Shown here: positions 1-10,676 of the stretch, piece by piece
Position numbering within the stretch: position 1 is the stretch's first letter
Layout: every line of letters begins with the position of its first letter
Source: Mortierella alpina
Taxonomy: Eukaryota; Mortierellomycota; Mortierellomycetes; Mortierellales; Mortierellaceae
Assembly (NCBI GenBank): GCA_029449245.1
Contig: JANATF010000009.1
Coordinates: 1,426,001 to 1,490,000 of the forward strand
Length of the DNA stretch: 64,000 nt
Reading direction: 5' to 3'
Made by a program: the position numbers and the translations under genes
The notes under the pieces: model-generated
Databases searched by the model: none
What the model saw: only the letters and a program-made list of their open reading frames with translations
What the model was told of the DNA's origin: nothing

Positions 1-567
1 TAGCTACCGCTTAGTGTGGACACAATCTCGCAGAATTCATGCATCGTTTATGTGAGCACCTGCTTGGAGCCCCAACCCATGTGGGCACCGAGGCAAGGCG
101 CTGGCTCAATTCGTACCTTGTCCACCCTTTGACATGTGCGCAGTGGATGAACCATTAGCAACAGGAATGCCAAGGGCGACGGATACATATCATGGTGCAT
201 TGGGTAGTGATCTGGACGCCAATGCGAGGGTGGGGGGCATGTGGAAGCAGCGACAACCTCAAAGGGGAAGTCATGAAAGGTCAACGGCCATTTCCTTTAT
301 AGAAGCAAGTAACGACGCTTTCCAACCATGCATCAAGCTCGCCCAAGCATGGCGTTGTCTCGGGGATGCCGAGTTCTGGCGTCTGAGAGGCTGCAGTGCA
401 AGATAGAGAGGTTTTTTTTGCTTCCGCTGCGACAGGTCCTGTACGTGTTTGCTGTAACGGCGATCATATACATACTCACACGGACGGGTCTTGTAGGTCT
501 GCGCGATTCTTTCAGTCGTTACGTTTTATGGCTGATACATGATACACATGAAGTTGCTGCTTGTTAT
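1..567. other. gene-poor edge
   Basis: No convincing gene seen. Short open frames on both strands lack recognisable domains. This is the 3' flank of the MFS gene that ends at 568. Confidence 0.5.
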
Positions 568-2495
568 TTACATACGGCAATGCTGCAATGCGCGGGCTTG
601 TTGCACAAGTACAATAATGGTCAGCACCATGGCTGACAGAGATAGCACGGTGGCGAATAAAAATATTGCTGAAGGCCAAACCTCCAGTGTTCTGCTATAC
701 ACCGTTGCAAATGTTACAGGTGCCAACACTGCCGCCACGGATTCAAATGTGGCCAATGTCCCCATCGTCTTGCCGACCCTTTCGGGAGCCACGGATTGAG
801 AGACGATGCCACGAACAGCAGGAAAGAACAGACTGCCGACAGCGCCGGTCATTCCTCCGAGATAGAATAGTTCGCCGATAGCTGCAACACTGTAAATGAG
901 CATGGTCAAAGACTCCAGGAGGAGTCCTAGGACGGCGACTTTGAGGTCAAAGTTGATGCTGCTCATAGGGTTCGGAATCGAATGTTGAGGAGCGAAACGT
1001 TTAACCATCGGTAAGAGTATGGTCAGGGAGACCAGCCGACTGAGGCCTTGGACTGCAGTGACATAGCTCATCTTTTCGTTTGGCCAATGGAATCTGTACA
1101 GCAAGTATGTGGGGATATGAGTAGTAACTCCTGTAGGTACGCGAGCGGTACAGTTAGTATGCTGTTCGTCAAAAGTGTCTCCAGAGGTACAGAGTCCCCT
1201 CGTGATATATTCTTACCAAGGATAGCTCCAAGGACCAGGAAGCAGACGATCATCAGTGTCAGCAAGCTGTATTTCCCGGCAAGTCGAGTTTGCAAATGCT
1301 GTGGTATAATTCCTGTGGTGAATACCTTGAGGCGATGGGCGTAGGATTTCGTATCTTTGTGCAGGTGTTCAGAGTTGCAAGGCTGATCAGGGAGGTCCTC
1401 GGACTGAACCACGATGGACTCGGTGCCCGAGTGTTGTAGCTGTGCTGCTTGCAGATGATCGTTTTGCTTTAGTGCTGCAATGGTCAAAGACTCTGGGATC
1501 AGAAGGACATATAATATGTCAAGCGCATATATCGCCGGGACCATCCAGAAGAAGACGGCATACAGTCCAAAGTGCTTTGCTACAAGTCCTGCCGTGACAG
1601 ACCTGAATCCAAAAAAAAACCATCGAACCGGGGAATCAGATAAGATTAGATCGCAGAGGCAGAGGTTCCAGTTCCACGCTGAGCGAAAACAATGGCTCTG
1701 AAGATTACCCAAAGCCAATACCCGCGTACAGCCCAGCGATGATCTGACCAAAGACCACAGTGCGCTCCTCGGGACGGGTGACATCGGCCGCATATGCATG
1801 TGTCAACGAGATCAGCGACAATATAGATCCTGCTGCCCCGTCGATGATGTTACCAACCCAAAGGAAGTTAAGGCTCATCCCTTTGTTATGATACACGATA
1901 ACAGGAAAAAGGCTTGCGATGGTTGATCCTATGGCCCAGAGCATCAGTGCCCGCCGACGTCCGATGCGATCGCTGAGTCCAGACCAAAAGCGGACCATCA
2001 GCATCACTAAGCACATTTAGAACCACAAGTCGATAAGTTGTGTGTTCCCTCTCGCGCGTTAATAACATAAGGTATATGAGGACGTTGATGCCCGTCTACT
2101 TTACCTAGAACAGCTGCCAGCGAATTGCCAATGCTGAAAAACTTTGCAATCGCAGCGCTGTATTCGGCAGAGTCGCAGTGACCATCGTCGTTGTTGGGAG
2201 AGTCGCTAAAGTTGATATTCAGACCGTCATTTAAGCTATCGGTGCCGTTGTTGATCGGGAACAGCATGGGGAGTCCGCGCTCACAAAACAGCATCTTGAG
2301 GAAAGGGGCGGACAGCGAAGCTGCTGGAGCGACAGCGAAGCCGGCCATGAAAATCACTGGGATGGCGGCCCAGTACTTTGGCTGCCAGGGCCAGTACCAG
2401 GTGGGTGTGCGCTGCCCGTGTCGTCCTCCTGCGGACGGGCTGCCCCCAAGCAGGGCTGTGGACTCTGCAATGAGAGGCTCTTCGACGGTTGCCAT
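568..2495 (-). CDS. major facilitator superfamily transporter, 4 exons
   Basis: Predicted plasma- or vacuolar-membrane transporter. I infer exons 2105-2495, 1709-2006, 1217-1602 and 568-1130. All introns are GT-AG and the phases close to 545 aa; the 1131-1216 intron has a good CTAAC branch point. The N-terminal tail is followed by a first membrane segment. The MFS loop 2-3 motif GLSDRIGRRR lies near residues 139-148. A Gln/Ser-rich hydrophilic stretch in the middle would be the central cytoplasmic loop between the two six-helix bundles. The C-terminal half has further hydrophobic segments (LGLLLESLTMLIYSVAAI and following). Motif and layout resemble the DHA1/TetA-like group, but the substrate cannot be read from sequence. 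It is transcribed divergently from the THI5 gene with about 890 bp between the starts, so a role in thiamine or precursor movement is possible but unsupported. Confidence 0.85.
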
Positions 2496-3382
2496 GGTGC
2501 AAGTTTAGTTGGTGCGCGAGAGTGTGAGAAAAGAGGAAATGAGAATGCGCAAAGCGAATTTAAGAAAAGGAAAAATATTCGCGAGGCGCAAAAGATTCTT
2601 CGCACCTTGCGTCGGTCAGGACTCGTCGCGATTATTTATGCCCAGAGCACCTGCAGCTAATCGCATGCAACATACTTGGCCGCTGTGATCGGCCGACGAC
2701 AGCCAGGGTAAACTCATTCGCACGCACGGGTGCTGGGCTGATCAAGAAGACACACACACGGGAGCCTCTGCTGGGCCGTGATCCACAACAAAGTACTGCA
2801 GTGGAGCAGTGATGCCTCTGCAATGGGGATGCTGGAGAGACGGCAATGGCATGTCGCGAGGAGCGGATCAGTTTTAAGAAGCGGCTGCAGACAGAGGTAC
2901 CCGAAACACAGCGTATGTACGAGGATCCCGTACAGACATGTACAGCAGCAAGACGCCCTGTCTCTCAGAGACACACCGCCTTGGCTTGACTCATCCGTCA
3001 GCGCCAAACTCCGCCGCGTCCGTAAACAGGCATCCAAAGCACGGTGCGACAGCGGTGTGGTGCTCGCCCGAATGCCTTCGGGTGTCAGATAATCATCGCC
3101 TCTCCAGGCCGTGGGAAGGGCCCAGAGATAGCATTAGTAGAGAGCAGTCATGACCACGAGGGCGTAATCTTTGCGTCCTGCCTCAAGCAAATTTTCATGG
3201 GGGTGAGAGGAGATGTCCGATTCCCCGCGCGGCGTGGGAACACGCGCCAACTCGTATTTAAACCCCCGAGGCACTACGACGAACCGCCTCTTCTTTCCTC
3301 TTCTTTCCTCTCCTTTTCCACCACTCTTTTCATCTCCTGCCCTGCACACATAGCCTCACACTCCCCATCTCTGAAAGCAACC
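2496..3382. promoter_or_regulatory. divergent intergenic region between MFS and THI5
   Basis: About 890 bp separate the two start codons. A TATA-like TATTTAAA lies at 3255-3262, about 120 bp before the THI5 ATG, followed by a pyrimidine-rich stretch typical of fungal transcription starts. I found no TPP aptamer on this 5' side. Confidence 0.5.
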
Positions 3383-4529
3383 ATGTCTACCGATAAGATC
3401 ACCTGCTTGTTGAACTGGCATGCCACCCCATACCACCTCCCCCTCTTCCTCGCCGAAAAGCTCAACTACTTTACGGAGGAGGGCGTCAAGGTCGCCATTC
3501 TCGAGCCCAACAACCCCTCCGATGTCACCGAGATCATTGGGTCCGGAAAGGTCGACCTTGGCTGCAAGGCCATGATCCACACCATCGCCGGAAAGGCCCG
3601 AGGATTCCCCATCAAGTCCATCGGCACCCTCCTGGACGAGCCCTTCACCGGTGTCGTCTATCTGGCCTCCAAGAGCGGTATCACCACCGACTTCCAAAGT
3701 CTTCGCGGCAAGCGCATCGGTTACGTTGGCGAGTTTGGTAAGATCCAGATCGACGAGTTGACCCGTTACTATGGCATGACGCCCGAGGACTACACCGCCG
3801 TCCGCGTCGGTATGAACGTTACAGGCGCCATCATCCGTGGAGAGATTGATGCCGGTATTGGTCTTGAGAACGTCCAGATGGTCGAGCTCGAGGAATGGTC
3901 TGTCCAACAAGGCCGCTCCCGTGATGACGTCCGCATGCTCCGCATCGACGAGCTGGCTGACCTAGGATGCTGCTGCTTTTGCTCGGTAAGTTGTCTTTTT
4001 GCAGGGAGAGTGCCTGTGGCTCTCACGGTCCAGACTATCACCTTCCCCCCCCCCCTGTACACACGTCCTCACATATCTTTCTTGTTTGAATCTTCCTTAA
4101 TAGATCTTGTTCATCGGTAACGAGGACTTTATCGCCCAGAACCCCGAGAAGACTGCTGCGTTCATGAAGGCAGTCAAGCGCGGTGCCGATTACATGTTTG
4201 CTCAGCCCGCCGCTGCTTATGAGCTGTTCGTGGAGATGAAGCCCCATATGACCAGCGAAGTCAACCGCAAGATCTACCAGCGCTCCTTCCGCTACATGTC
4301 GCGCGACCTCAAGAATGTCCAGCGCGACTGGGACAAGGTCACCAAGTACAGCAAGCGCCTGGAGATCGTTGACGACAACTTTGTCCAGAACATGACCAAC
4401 GAGTTCTTGACCTGGCCCATGGAGCCCGAATCGGCCCCTGGATTTATTCACCCAACTTTGGACACTGGAGTGCTCGCCAAGTGCCCCTGCAGCAGCCATG
4501 TGACCGTGCCTGTTGCTGTTGAAGCCTAA
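3383..4529 (+). CDS. THI5: THI5/NMT1-type HMP-P synthase
   Basis: Makes the thiamine pyrimidine precursor HMP-P from a histidine of the protein itself and PLP (known for yeast THI5, a single-turnover enzyme). Exons 3383-3985 and 4104-4529 join in frame to 342 aa, close to the 340 aa yeast protein. Key residues are present at nearly the same numbers: Lys62 and His66 in CKAMIHT (PLP and histidine donor) and the iron-binding cluster GCCCFC at 195-200. The 118-bp intron (GTAAGT donor, TTAATAG acceptor) starts one codon after this cluster. The start is the first ATG after the TATA-like box and pyrimidine tract, in context accATGTCT. A TPP riboswitch lies about 285 bp after the stop on the same strand, so thiamine regulation is likely through the 3' UTR. 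Confidence 0.97.
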
Positions 4530-4573
4530 GCGTTGGAGCTTTGCAAAGGTTTCCTTGGAGAGGTTCATGTTTG

Positions 4574-4584
4574 TTCAGGTAAAT
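4574..4584 (+). promoter_or_regulatory. putative 3'-UTR 5' splice site complementary to the TPP aptamer
   Basis: CAG|GTAAAT with the intron starting at 4579, 50 bases after the THI5 stop. The eight bases TCAGGTAA (4575-4582) are perfectly complementary to TTACCTGA in the aptamer (4881-4888). A second weaker donor, CAG|GTGACG, starts at 4599. Aptamer-to-donor pairing is the known switching device in Neurospora NMT1 and plant THIC. Use of this donor here is inferred. Confidence 0.6.
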
Positions 4585-4812
4585 GCGTGATCTAGCAGGT
4601 GACGGTGATTCTAATGCCGGTTGTGTTTTTACTCTCTTTCCATCTCGTCCATCTGCAACGTCTGCCCCCGCCTATGGTATCATTTTTGAATGATTGTCTT
4701 CCTCTCTGCCGTTGCCATATCCTTCGTCCGTCCGGCTCGCCGCATTGCTTCACTGGCCATCGACCGGGGTCCATACCTACGTACATTATTGGCCCCGTAT
4801 AACAGAAGACGA

Positions 4813-4922
4813 TGGTCGACGCTAGGGGTGTCCAGGTCTGCCTTCAAAAAGCATTCCTCGCGACTGAGAATATACTCTTATTACCTGATCAGGATAATGC
4901 CTGCGAAGGGAAGCGTCGACCA
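4813..4922 (+). promoter_or_regulatory. TPP (THI-box) riboswitch aptamer in the THI5 3' region
   Basis: All hallmark blocks occur in order. P1 is an 11-bp perfect helix (4813-4823 with 4912-4922). Next come AGGGGTGTC (4824-4832), CTGAGA (4864-4869), ACCTGATC (4883-4890), GGATAATGCC (4892-4901) and GCGAAGGGAAG (4903-4913). P5 is CAGG/CCTG instead of the common CTGG/CCAG, a compensated change. P2 can pair GTC with GAC, and P4 pairs CTCTT with AAGGG. The element is on the THI5 strand, downstream of the stop; no further plus-strand gene follows before the convergent oxidase ends at 5040. It is followed by AATAAA at 4943-4948. The element is very likely a working TPP sensor; its mode of action is inferred. 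Confidence 0.93.
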
Positions 4923-5039
4923 ACTTCATCGTCTCTGCACATAATAAAGCCGAGCCTGGCTGGCTCTACACCGTTTGGATAAAAACCATTCTTGAATGAA
5001 TATTGAATTTTTCTTAAGTCTATGTGAGTAATTGTGCGG

Positions 5040-6602
5040 CTACTTGAGAGGAATGCTCATGGGGAAGCGGAAGACGTTTTCTGGATCGGTCTTGATTTTG
5101 ATCTGCTTGAGCCTAGAGAACGCGGAGCCGTAGTAAGCCGCCTGCCAGTTTGGAATCTCGCTGTCGATGTAGTTCTGGTAACCATGAACAACAGAGCCGT
5201 AATTGACCTTGTAGTCCGCCAAGAAATCGCTGTACATCTCGCTCATCAGATCCAAGCAGGCCTTGCAGTCCGGGGTACCGGGCACAGCATCTGGGTTTCC
5301 ATCCCACTCCGTCACAAACTGGATCACTGTGTGGGCATTCCTGTGCACGAAGGAGGTCGCTTCAACAGGCACCTTCTCGATCGCACCTCCCCATCGATCG
5401 ATGAGGATGTAATTCGCACTGCTGCCCTCGGGTACCTTGTCCCCCCACTTGGCTAAAAGTGCAATAGTCGAGTTCTTGAGTGCGGACGGGAAGATCAGAC
5501 TTTTGCCTTTAGTGTAATGCGAATCTCCGGGCTTGAAGGATCCTTTCATGCTGAGAGCCTCGATGTCCGTTGGATCGTCATACATGTACGCAAAACGCAG
5601 TACAGACTCGATATTGCTGGTCTCTCGCACATCTGTCGCATTGGGCTTTGGCACCAGCTTGAGGAATGGAGCCATAGCAGCCACCTGGTGAACCTGAGGT
5701 CCCTGGAAAAGTCCCGACAATCCAACACCATCGGCCGTTACACTAAAGCCGAGGCCCATATCGCGCCAGTTTCCGTAGGTGACATATGCCTTTAGGACTT
5801 GAGCAAGTTCATTATAATTCCAGTTGTATGCGAACGAGGTCACCTTCTTGGCCGGCTTGATCGGCAAAATCGTAAAGGACGTGACGACTCCGTAAGAGCC
5901 ACCGCCAGCGCCTCGGAGTGCATAGAACAGATCGGGGTTCTTGGAAGCAGAGACGGTCAGCAGATCACCGTCGGCGTTGACGAGCTCCATCTCGACGACT
6001 CGGTCAAGCATCAGGCCGTACTTGCGACCCAACATTCCAAATCCACCACCGAGGGCATGGCCACCAATACCGACAGTGGGGCATGTTCCCGCATTGATCG
6101 TCCAGTCACCTTGCTTGTGAAGTTCATAGTAAAGGGGACCCAAACGGACGCCGGCGCCGACCTTAGCCGTCTTGCCCGAGACGACGACACTAGAGAAAGC
6201 CGAGAGATCGATGACCACAGACCCGTCCTGTCCTCCGATGGAGTAGCCCTCATACGAGTGACCACCGGATCTGGGCGCAACTGCTACTTTCGAAGCCTTA
6301 GCACATTTGACAGCTGTTTGTACATCGGCCGTAGAGTTGGCCATGATTACGACTTCGGGCTTGAAGGTGTATCTGTAATCAAAAGCCCATCGGTTCTTTT
6401 CGAAGTTGGGTGTTTCACGCTCGAGAACCTTTGAGCCAAGAGGCTGGAGGCAAGCCAAGAGACTGGAGTTGGCGGAGAGGGGGGTAAGGTCCTGACGAGG
6501 ATGAAGAGCAGCTGGGAAATGAAGGGCGTTTGATAACTGAGCGACGAGGAGGATCAGGGCAGACGCACCGCCGCTGCTACTGCTGCGGGCTTGGAAGCGC
6601 AT
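5040..6602 (-). CDS. secreted FAD-linked oxidase, berberine-bridge/GOOX type
   Basis: Single-exon 520 aa protein. I start at the ATG at 6602, not the in-frame ATG at 6671: a TATAAATA box (rc of 6678-6685) sits only a few bases before 6671, and the 6602 start gives a clean signal peptide. The FAD-binding (PCMH) domain has RSGGHSYEGYS with His115, and GTCPTVGIGGH with Cys174, the pair that binds FAD bicovalently in glucooligosaccharide oxidase and BBE-like enzymes. A C-terminal BBE domain follows (QNYIDSE, AYYGSAFSRL, TDPENVFRF). The family oxidises sugars, oligosaccharides or alkaloid-like substrates; the substrate here is unknown. It probably acts outside the cell. It is convergent with THI5 and its 3' end lies 118 bp from the riboswitch. 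Confidence 0.92.
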   Translation of the reverse strand: MRFQARSSSSGGASALILLVAQLSNALHFPAALHPRQDLTPLSANSSLLACLQPLGSKVLERETPNFEKNRWAFDYRYTFKPEVVIMANSTADVQTAVKCAKASKVAVAPRSGGHSYEGYSIGGQDGSVVIDLSAFSSVVVSGKTAKVGAGVRLGPLYYELHKQGDWTINAGTCPTVGIGGHALGGGFGMLGRKYGLMLDRVVEMELVNADGDLLTVSASKNPDLFYALRGAGGGSYGVVTSFTILPIKPAKKVTSFAYNWNYNELAQVLKAYVTYGNWRDMGLGFSVTADGVGLSGLFQGPQVHQVAAMAPFLKLVPKPNATDVRETSNIESVLRFAYMYDDPTDIEALSMKGSFKPGDSHYTKGKSLIFPSALKNSTIALLAKWGDKVPEGSSANYILIDRWGGAIEKVPVEATSFVHRNAHTVIQFVTEWDGNPDAVPGTPDCKACLDLMSEMYSDFLADYKVNYGSVVHGYQNYIDSEIPNWQAAYYGSAFSRLKQIKIKTDPENVFRFPMSIPLK

Positions 6603-7831
6603 GATGTATGTGGAAGTTTGGAGGCAAGTCTTGAAGAAGGATAAAGCAAAAAGGTAGTAGTACACTTCCATGCTAGATATTTATAAGGAACGCTTCACAT
6701 TCAGCGGATCTAAATAGGTAGCTACACTCAAGACTTAACTCCAGGCTAAGGGCGATAGTGCATGCACTGGTGTTCCGCCCGCCGGGCCGCCGCTATCTAA
6801 ATTAGGCGCCGCCAATTGAAAGAAATGATGGTAAGCATAGTGCTTTTTTCGATGTAGCTCTTGTGCAATGATGACTAAAGTTCACAGAAAAATACTTCCT
6901 TGAGTAAACTGTAGCACGAACTCTTTGCAAACTATGTGTTGCTTCCATGAGCCGCATGTGTCCGTGGACAAGTTTAGCAAGGCACAGTGTGTCCTTGCTA
7001 CAACGTGCTACCGAGGATCGATGACTACATGCAATCTAGGCCCTTTTTCATTGCTCCTTTCTCCGAGAAAATCCTGGTTCCACACAAAAAACGGATTCGT
7101 CGACCGGGATTAATAGAATCCCTCAGAGCCGGGCTCTGTCTGCACGCAAGCGGCATCCGAAAAGACGCCGCTTGGGTACAATTAGCTGTATTGAGAGACA
7201 TGAAAAAAAAATGAAAAAAAAGTTTCGCCGTCGACCTGCAACTGTATGCCGTTCCAGTCTGACCCGCTTTTTTTTGGGAACCCCAGCTTTGCATGGCAAC
7301 TTGCAAAGGAGCATGAAAGAAAGGGATTTGAGAACTAGAACCTCAATTCTTGAAAACTGTACATGCGCTCCTCCTAGTCGACTTGTACTTGCTGTTCTCG
7401 ATGCCTTCCACACCTGTTGCGCGTGGCCGTCCACGCCTTCCTTGACTCCTCCTTGGGATCGAACCCTGAACATTTAGCATCTGTACGTCATATTCAGGCA
7501 CGCTAGAGACAAGCAAAGCGTATCTATCGCCAGTGAGATAGCCTACCAGGCTGTATTATGGGCTGCAAAATGCAGTCTGATTGTTCTGTATCTTCAACAT
7601 CCCTTGGCGTAATAGGCAGGGAGTATGCAGGATGAGTGAAGGCTGAAGGTCATGTCAGGTGATGCGTTAACTGTGGTGAGGGAGGTTCGAGGGGTGTCAT
7701 AGGATCGTGGGAGGGCGAGGGCAGTCCGCTCATAGTGGTCGCCTCGTCTCGCGAGTTCGGGTTCATAGTGGTTCTCGTTGGTTGTTTTCTCCGGCAGTTT
7801 GAATGGTCCTTCTAATAGAGTGTTCTCTCTG

Positions 7832-7926
7832 TGCGGAGCGCAAGTTGGTTGATAAGATTATGTATGCGTGGTGCTGTCTAAGTTCATCCAGCACGTTCTT
7901 ACTTGCGGAGCGCAAGTTGGTTAATA
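7832..7926. repeat. 23-bp direct repeat pair, 72 bp apart
   Basis: The motif TGCGGAGCGCAAGTTGGTT followed by GATA or AATA occurs at 7832-7854 and 7904-7926, with related bases on the 5' side (TTCTCTCTG versus TTCTTACT). Possibly a remnant of a mobile element. Confidence 0.7.
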
Positions 7927-7982
7927 GGAACGCAACCTTCTCTAGCTCCCACAGGCCCACTATTGTACTACTTTATACTAAG

Positions 7983-8040
7983 CCTAAGTTAAGGGTGCCG
8001 CGTCACGGCACCACATAGTCTAACTTGGGTGGTGAGCAGC
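7983..8040. repeat. nested inverted repeat / stem-loop
   Basis: The inner stem GGTGCCG (7994-8000) pairs with CGGCACC (8006-8012) over a 5-base loop. Outer arms CCTAAGTTA and TAACTTGGG extend the symmetry. Origin unknown. Confidence 0.6.
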
Positions 8041-8493
8041 AACTACAGCGGCCAATACCAGGAGTGAGATGATCAGTATGCGCGACTGAAGTACATGTAC
8101 TGTGTGCTCTAATGTGTCCTGGTTATGTGTTACCGAAGGAGGAGGTATCTTTGTATTTTGTGACTCGAAGATCTAACGAACGAAATTGTCGCATCCTGCC
8201 ATGCTACTCGTTGTTTCCAAGACGTGAAATGAATAAACTGCTGATCCAACAGTATGCGTATTGCCTGATAGCCCTCCTAATATCTGCACTAATCATCTTT
8301 AAAAGCAACATACGAAAAGAGACAATTTAGTTCTTCGGTAACACTTGCTACAGGGTACGCCGGTGTTCTGCAATCAACTTGAAACTCGCATCGGCTGCAT
8401 CGCAAAAGGAACAAGCCTGAAGTCTCTGCCTCTTTGAACTGTTGACCTTCCCCGTTGATCGGAAGCTCATGGCGCGTCAGCTGGACGACTGAT

Positions 8494-8533
8494 GGTCAGC
8501 CCTGCAACTTGACGGTCAGCCCTGCAACTTGAC
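8494..8533. repeat. 20-bp perfect tandem duplication
   Basis: Two exact head-to-tail copies of a 20-base unit beginning GGTCAGCCCTG, at 8494-8513 and 8514-8533. Confidence 0.9.
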
Positions 8534-10002
8534 GGTGTTTTCTAAGATAATGTATTTCGCGTGGTCAACATAGAGGAGAACATGCATACAGACTGTAGCC
8601 CAGGAAAGATCACTTGAGAAGGTTCTTTTGTCCATATTGTCGCACTCTACCATAATTGCCCATACTCGAACCAAACAATACGCGCACTTTCCAGCACCCT
8701 ATCAACAGCGCGATAGGGTATCTATTTCTTAGAAACCACGTCGGCAAGGTGCCCTTGTACTGACATCAGAAGGTACGATATATATATACCGCGAGTGAGG
8801 TGGATCTCAGCTAAACGAGTGTATCACGGTTGACCTGTCACCCAAGGTCATGTCTTAGGAAGCATTATGCCATTACCTCTGGTTTTTTTAGGGTATCCTG
8901 TTCTAAGACGCGATTGACTATGACTCCCTCAGCGACCTCCTATGATGCAGCTTCGTACTGTGAAGAGCTACAAATACCGTTCCACAGTCTAATCTCGGGC
9001 TGACGCGGAATACCATACCGAGCCAAACATGAATCACGCAGTACGTACTTGAGGAGCTCAACGCAAGGGTCGTTCATACCACTGATGCGCAGCACGAGAC
9101 ACAGTGACAAACACGAATGACCGATCATTCTCATTTCGTGTGAGTGTGTGTGCTGAGGGGGAGAGCGTTTTGTATTAAAGAAAGCTGGTGAAAGTTGGCG
9201 ACCGGAAGCATCGTTCCTTCAGGATCACAATCAGACCGAACTTTAACACCACTTAACAAGTTCCTCTGACTGTGAGAAATGGGCAATTACCGCTTTCGTG
9301 CTCGTCCAACGCAAAATCAACCTACTGCCGTTCTCCAGGTCGCACGAAGTCCAGCAAAACACTACTTCCTTCTGTCTGAAGCTTGCATCTCACCTCTTCT
9401 TACTTTCATTCTGGTTGTCAGTCCTCTGAATCTGTGATTCAAGTATCTGAACGGGCATGAGTCCACAATCAAAGTCTGCTCTTTTAGCAAGAAGCCAGCG
9501 AGGCTATACTACATGTCCAGAGTACCACTGCATGTCTCAGAGTACCACGCAACTACCGCGCCCATCGTTGTAAACTTGTAATCCCACGTCGTGCAGTGAA
9601 GCAAACGTGAGCGCAGTTGCCGCGCCTCCATGTCAGATGCCATGCTAAACTTGTGCCATAGGTACCCAAGGGATGACCCAAGCCCGTTCGTGAAGACTGG
9701 GCGTGGGCTCAATGTTAACGGGATCCAAATTTTTGTACCTGCAGGTCCGAAGATCGATCCCTCGCCCCCACTCAGGGGTCAATCTCACCAATGAGGGATC
9801 GGAATGCACTCGATGCCCGTTCGAGCCCAAAATTACGTTTCGACTCTGTGTACCCATCTGCAGGGAGCCTGCTCCCGATCACACATGGAAGTCGCTGCAG
9901 CCCAAAGCACCGGCCCCGTATATAAGCACCCTCGAGTCTTAATTGATTATCTCTTCACCCCAATCTTCGTCCTCAGCAAGCCCCTTCCCTACATTCCACA
10001 CA

Positions 10003-10676
10003 ATGAAGTCCATTTTCTCCACAGCAGTCCTTGTCACCGTCGGCGTTCTTGCCGTGCTTAGCAGCAACAACAATGCCGTCGCGGACGCCTCTCCGGTTTC
10101 GAGCCTCAAGGAGAGACAGCAAAGGAACATTTCACAACGGTGGTGCGATGCCTTCATCGCAAACTGTAACATTGCTGCCAATGAAGCATGCAGCGGCACT
10201 CGGTCAGCCAAGTATAACTGCAGTGTCTCCTTCTCAGGCAATGAGTGCACGAAAGGCAACGTTCAATGCAGCTGCGGTCCCTTGGGCGGCAACGGCCCGA
10301 TGACAGATATCTCAAAAGCCGCGCTCGACAAGAACTTTTTGAGTAGGTTTTTTTCTTGCCTCAAGCAAAGCAGGATGCGATCGCCGCAAAAAAAAAATTG
10401 TAAGCATAGATTACTAAACTCTTTCTCTCTTTTATAGGCACACAAGGAACCTGCAGTGCGGCCGGAATCACAACCAACCCCGACCCCGTTGAGGAGGCTA
10501 AACCCTCTCAGGGGGCTACACCCTCGCAGGCGACCTCTCCTTCTCAGGGAGCCAAGCCTTCAGCCGTTCCCTCGTCCTCTCCTGACGCGCCCAAGAGCGG
10601 TGCCTCCAAGTCAGTGGCAGCTCTTTCTACTGTTGCCTTCACTGCTGCCGTCTCTCTGGGACTTCTCTACGTCTAA
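10003..10676 (+). CDS. small secreted Cys-rich protein, probably GPI-anchored (copy 1)
   Basis: Exons 10003-10342 and 10438-10676 encode 192 aa; the intron has a CTAAAC branch point and ends TTTATAG. An N-terminal signal peptide (MKSIFSTAVLVTVGVLAVL) precedes a Cys-rich domain with WCDAFIANC, EACSG, YNCSVS and CSCG. A Pro/Ser/Thr/Ala/Gln-rich linker and a C-terminal hydrophobic tail (AALSTVAFTAAVSLGLLYV) ending at the stop suggest a GPI anchor. Translation from 10003 fits the TATATAAG box at 9919-9926. The next gene is a paralogue with the same intron position and phase. The family is not recognised with certainty; a cell-wall or effector-like surface role is an inference. Confidence 0.85.

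Larger units (their letters stand above)
6672..10002. other. gene-poor 3.3 kb interval with small repeats
   Basis: No gene with recognisable domains. It contains a 23-bp direct repeat (7832-7854, 7904-7926), an inverted repeat around 7983-8030, a 20-bp tandem duplication (8494-8533) and many stops. A TATATAAG box at 9919-9926 belongs to the next gene. Confidence 0.5.

Noticed and set aside
6603-6671. Upstream in-frame ATG of the flavin oxidase
   Set aside because: The TATAAATA box lies within about 7-14 bases of it, so transcription should start after it; the second Met gives a proper signal peptide.
7123-7473. 116-codon minus-strand frame in the gene-poor gap
   Set aside because: No domain, poly-Phe/Lys stretches from A/T runs, overlapped by equally long frames on both strands.
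9835-9850. T-arm-like CCCGTTCGAGCCC on the plus strand
   Set aside because: No box A or acceptor stem at the right distance upstream.
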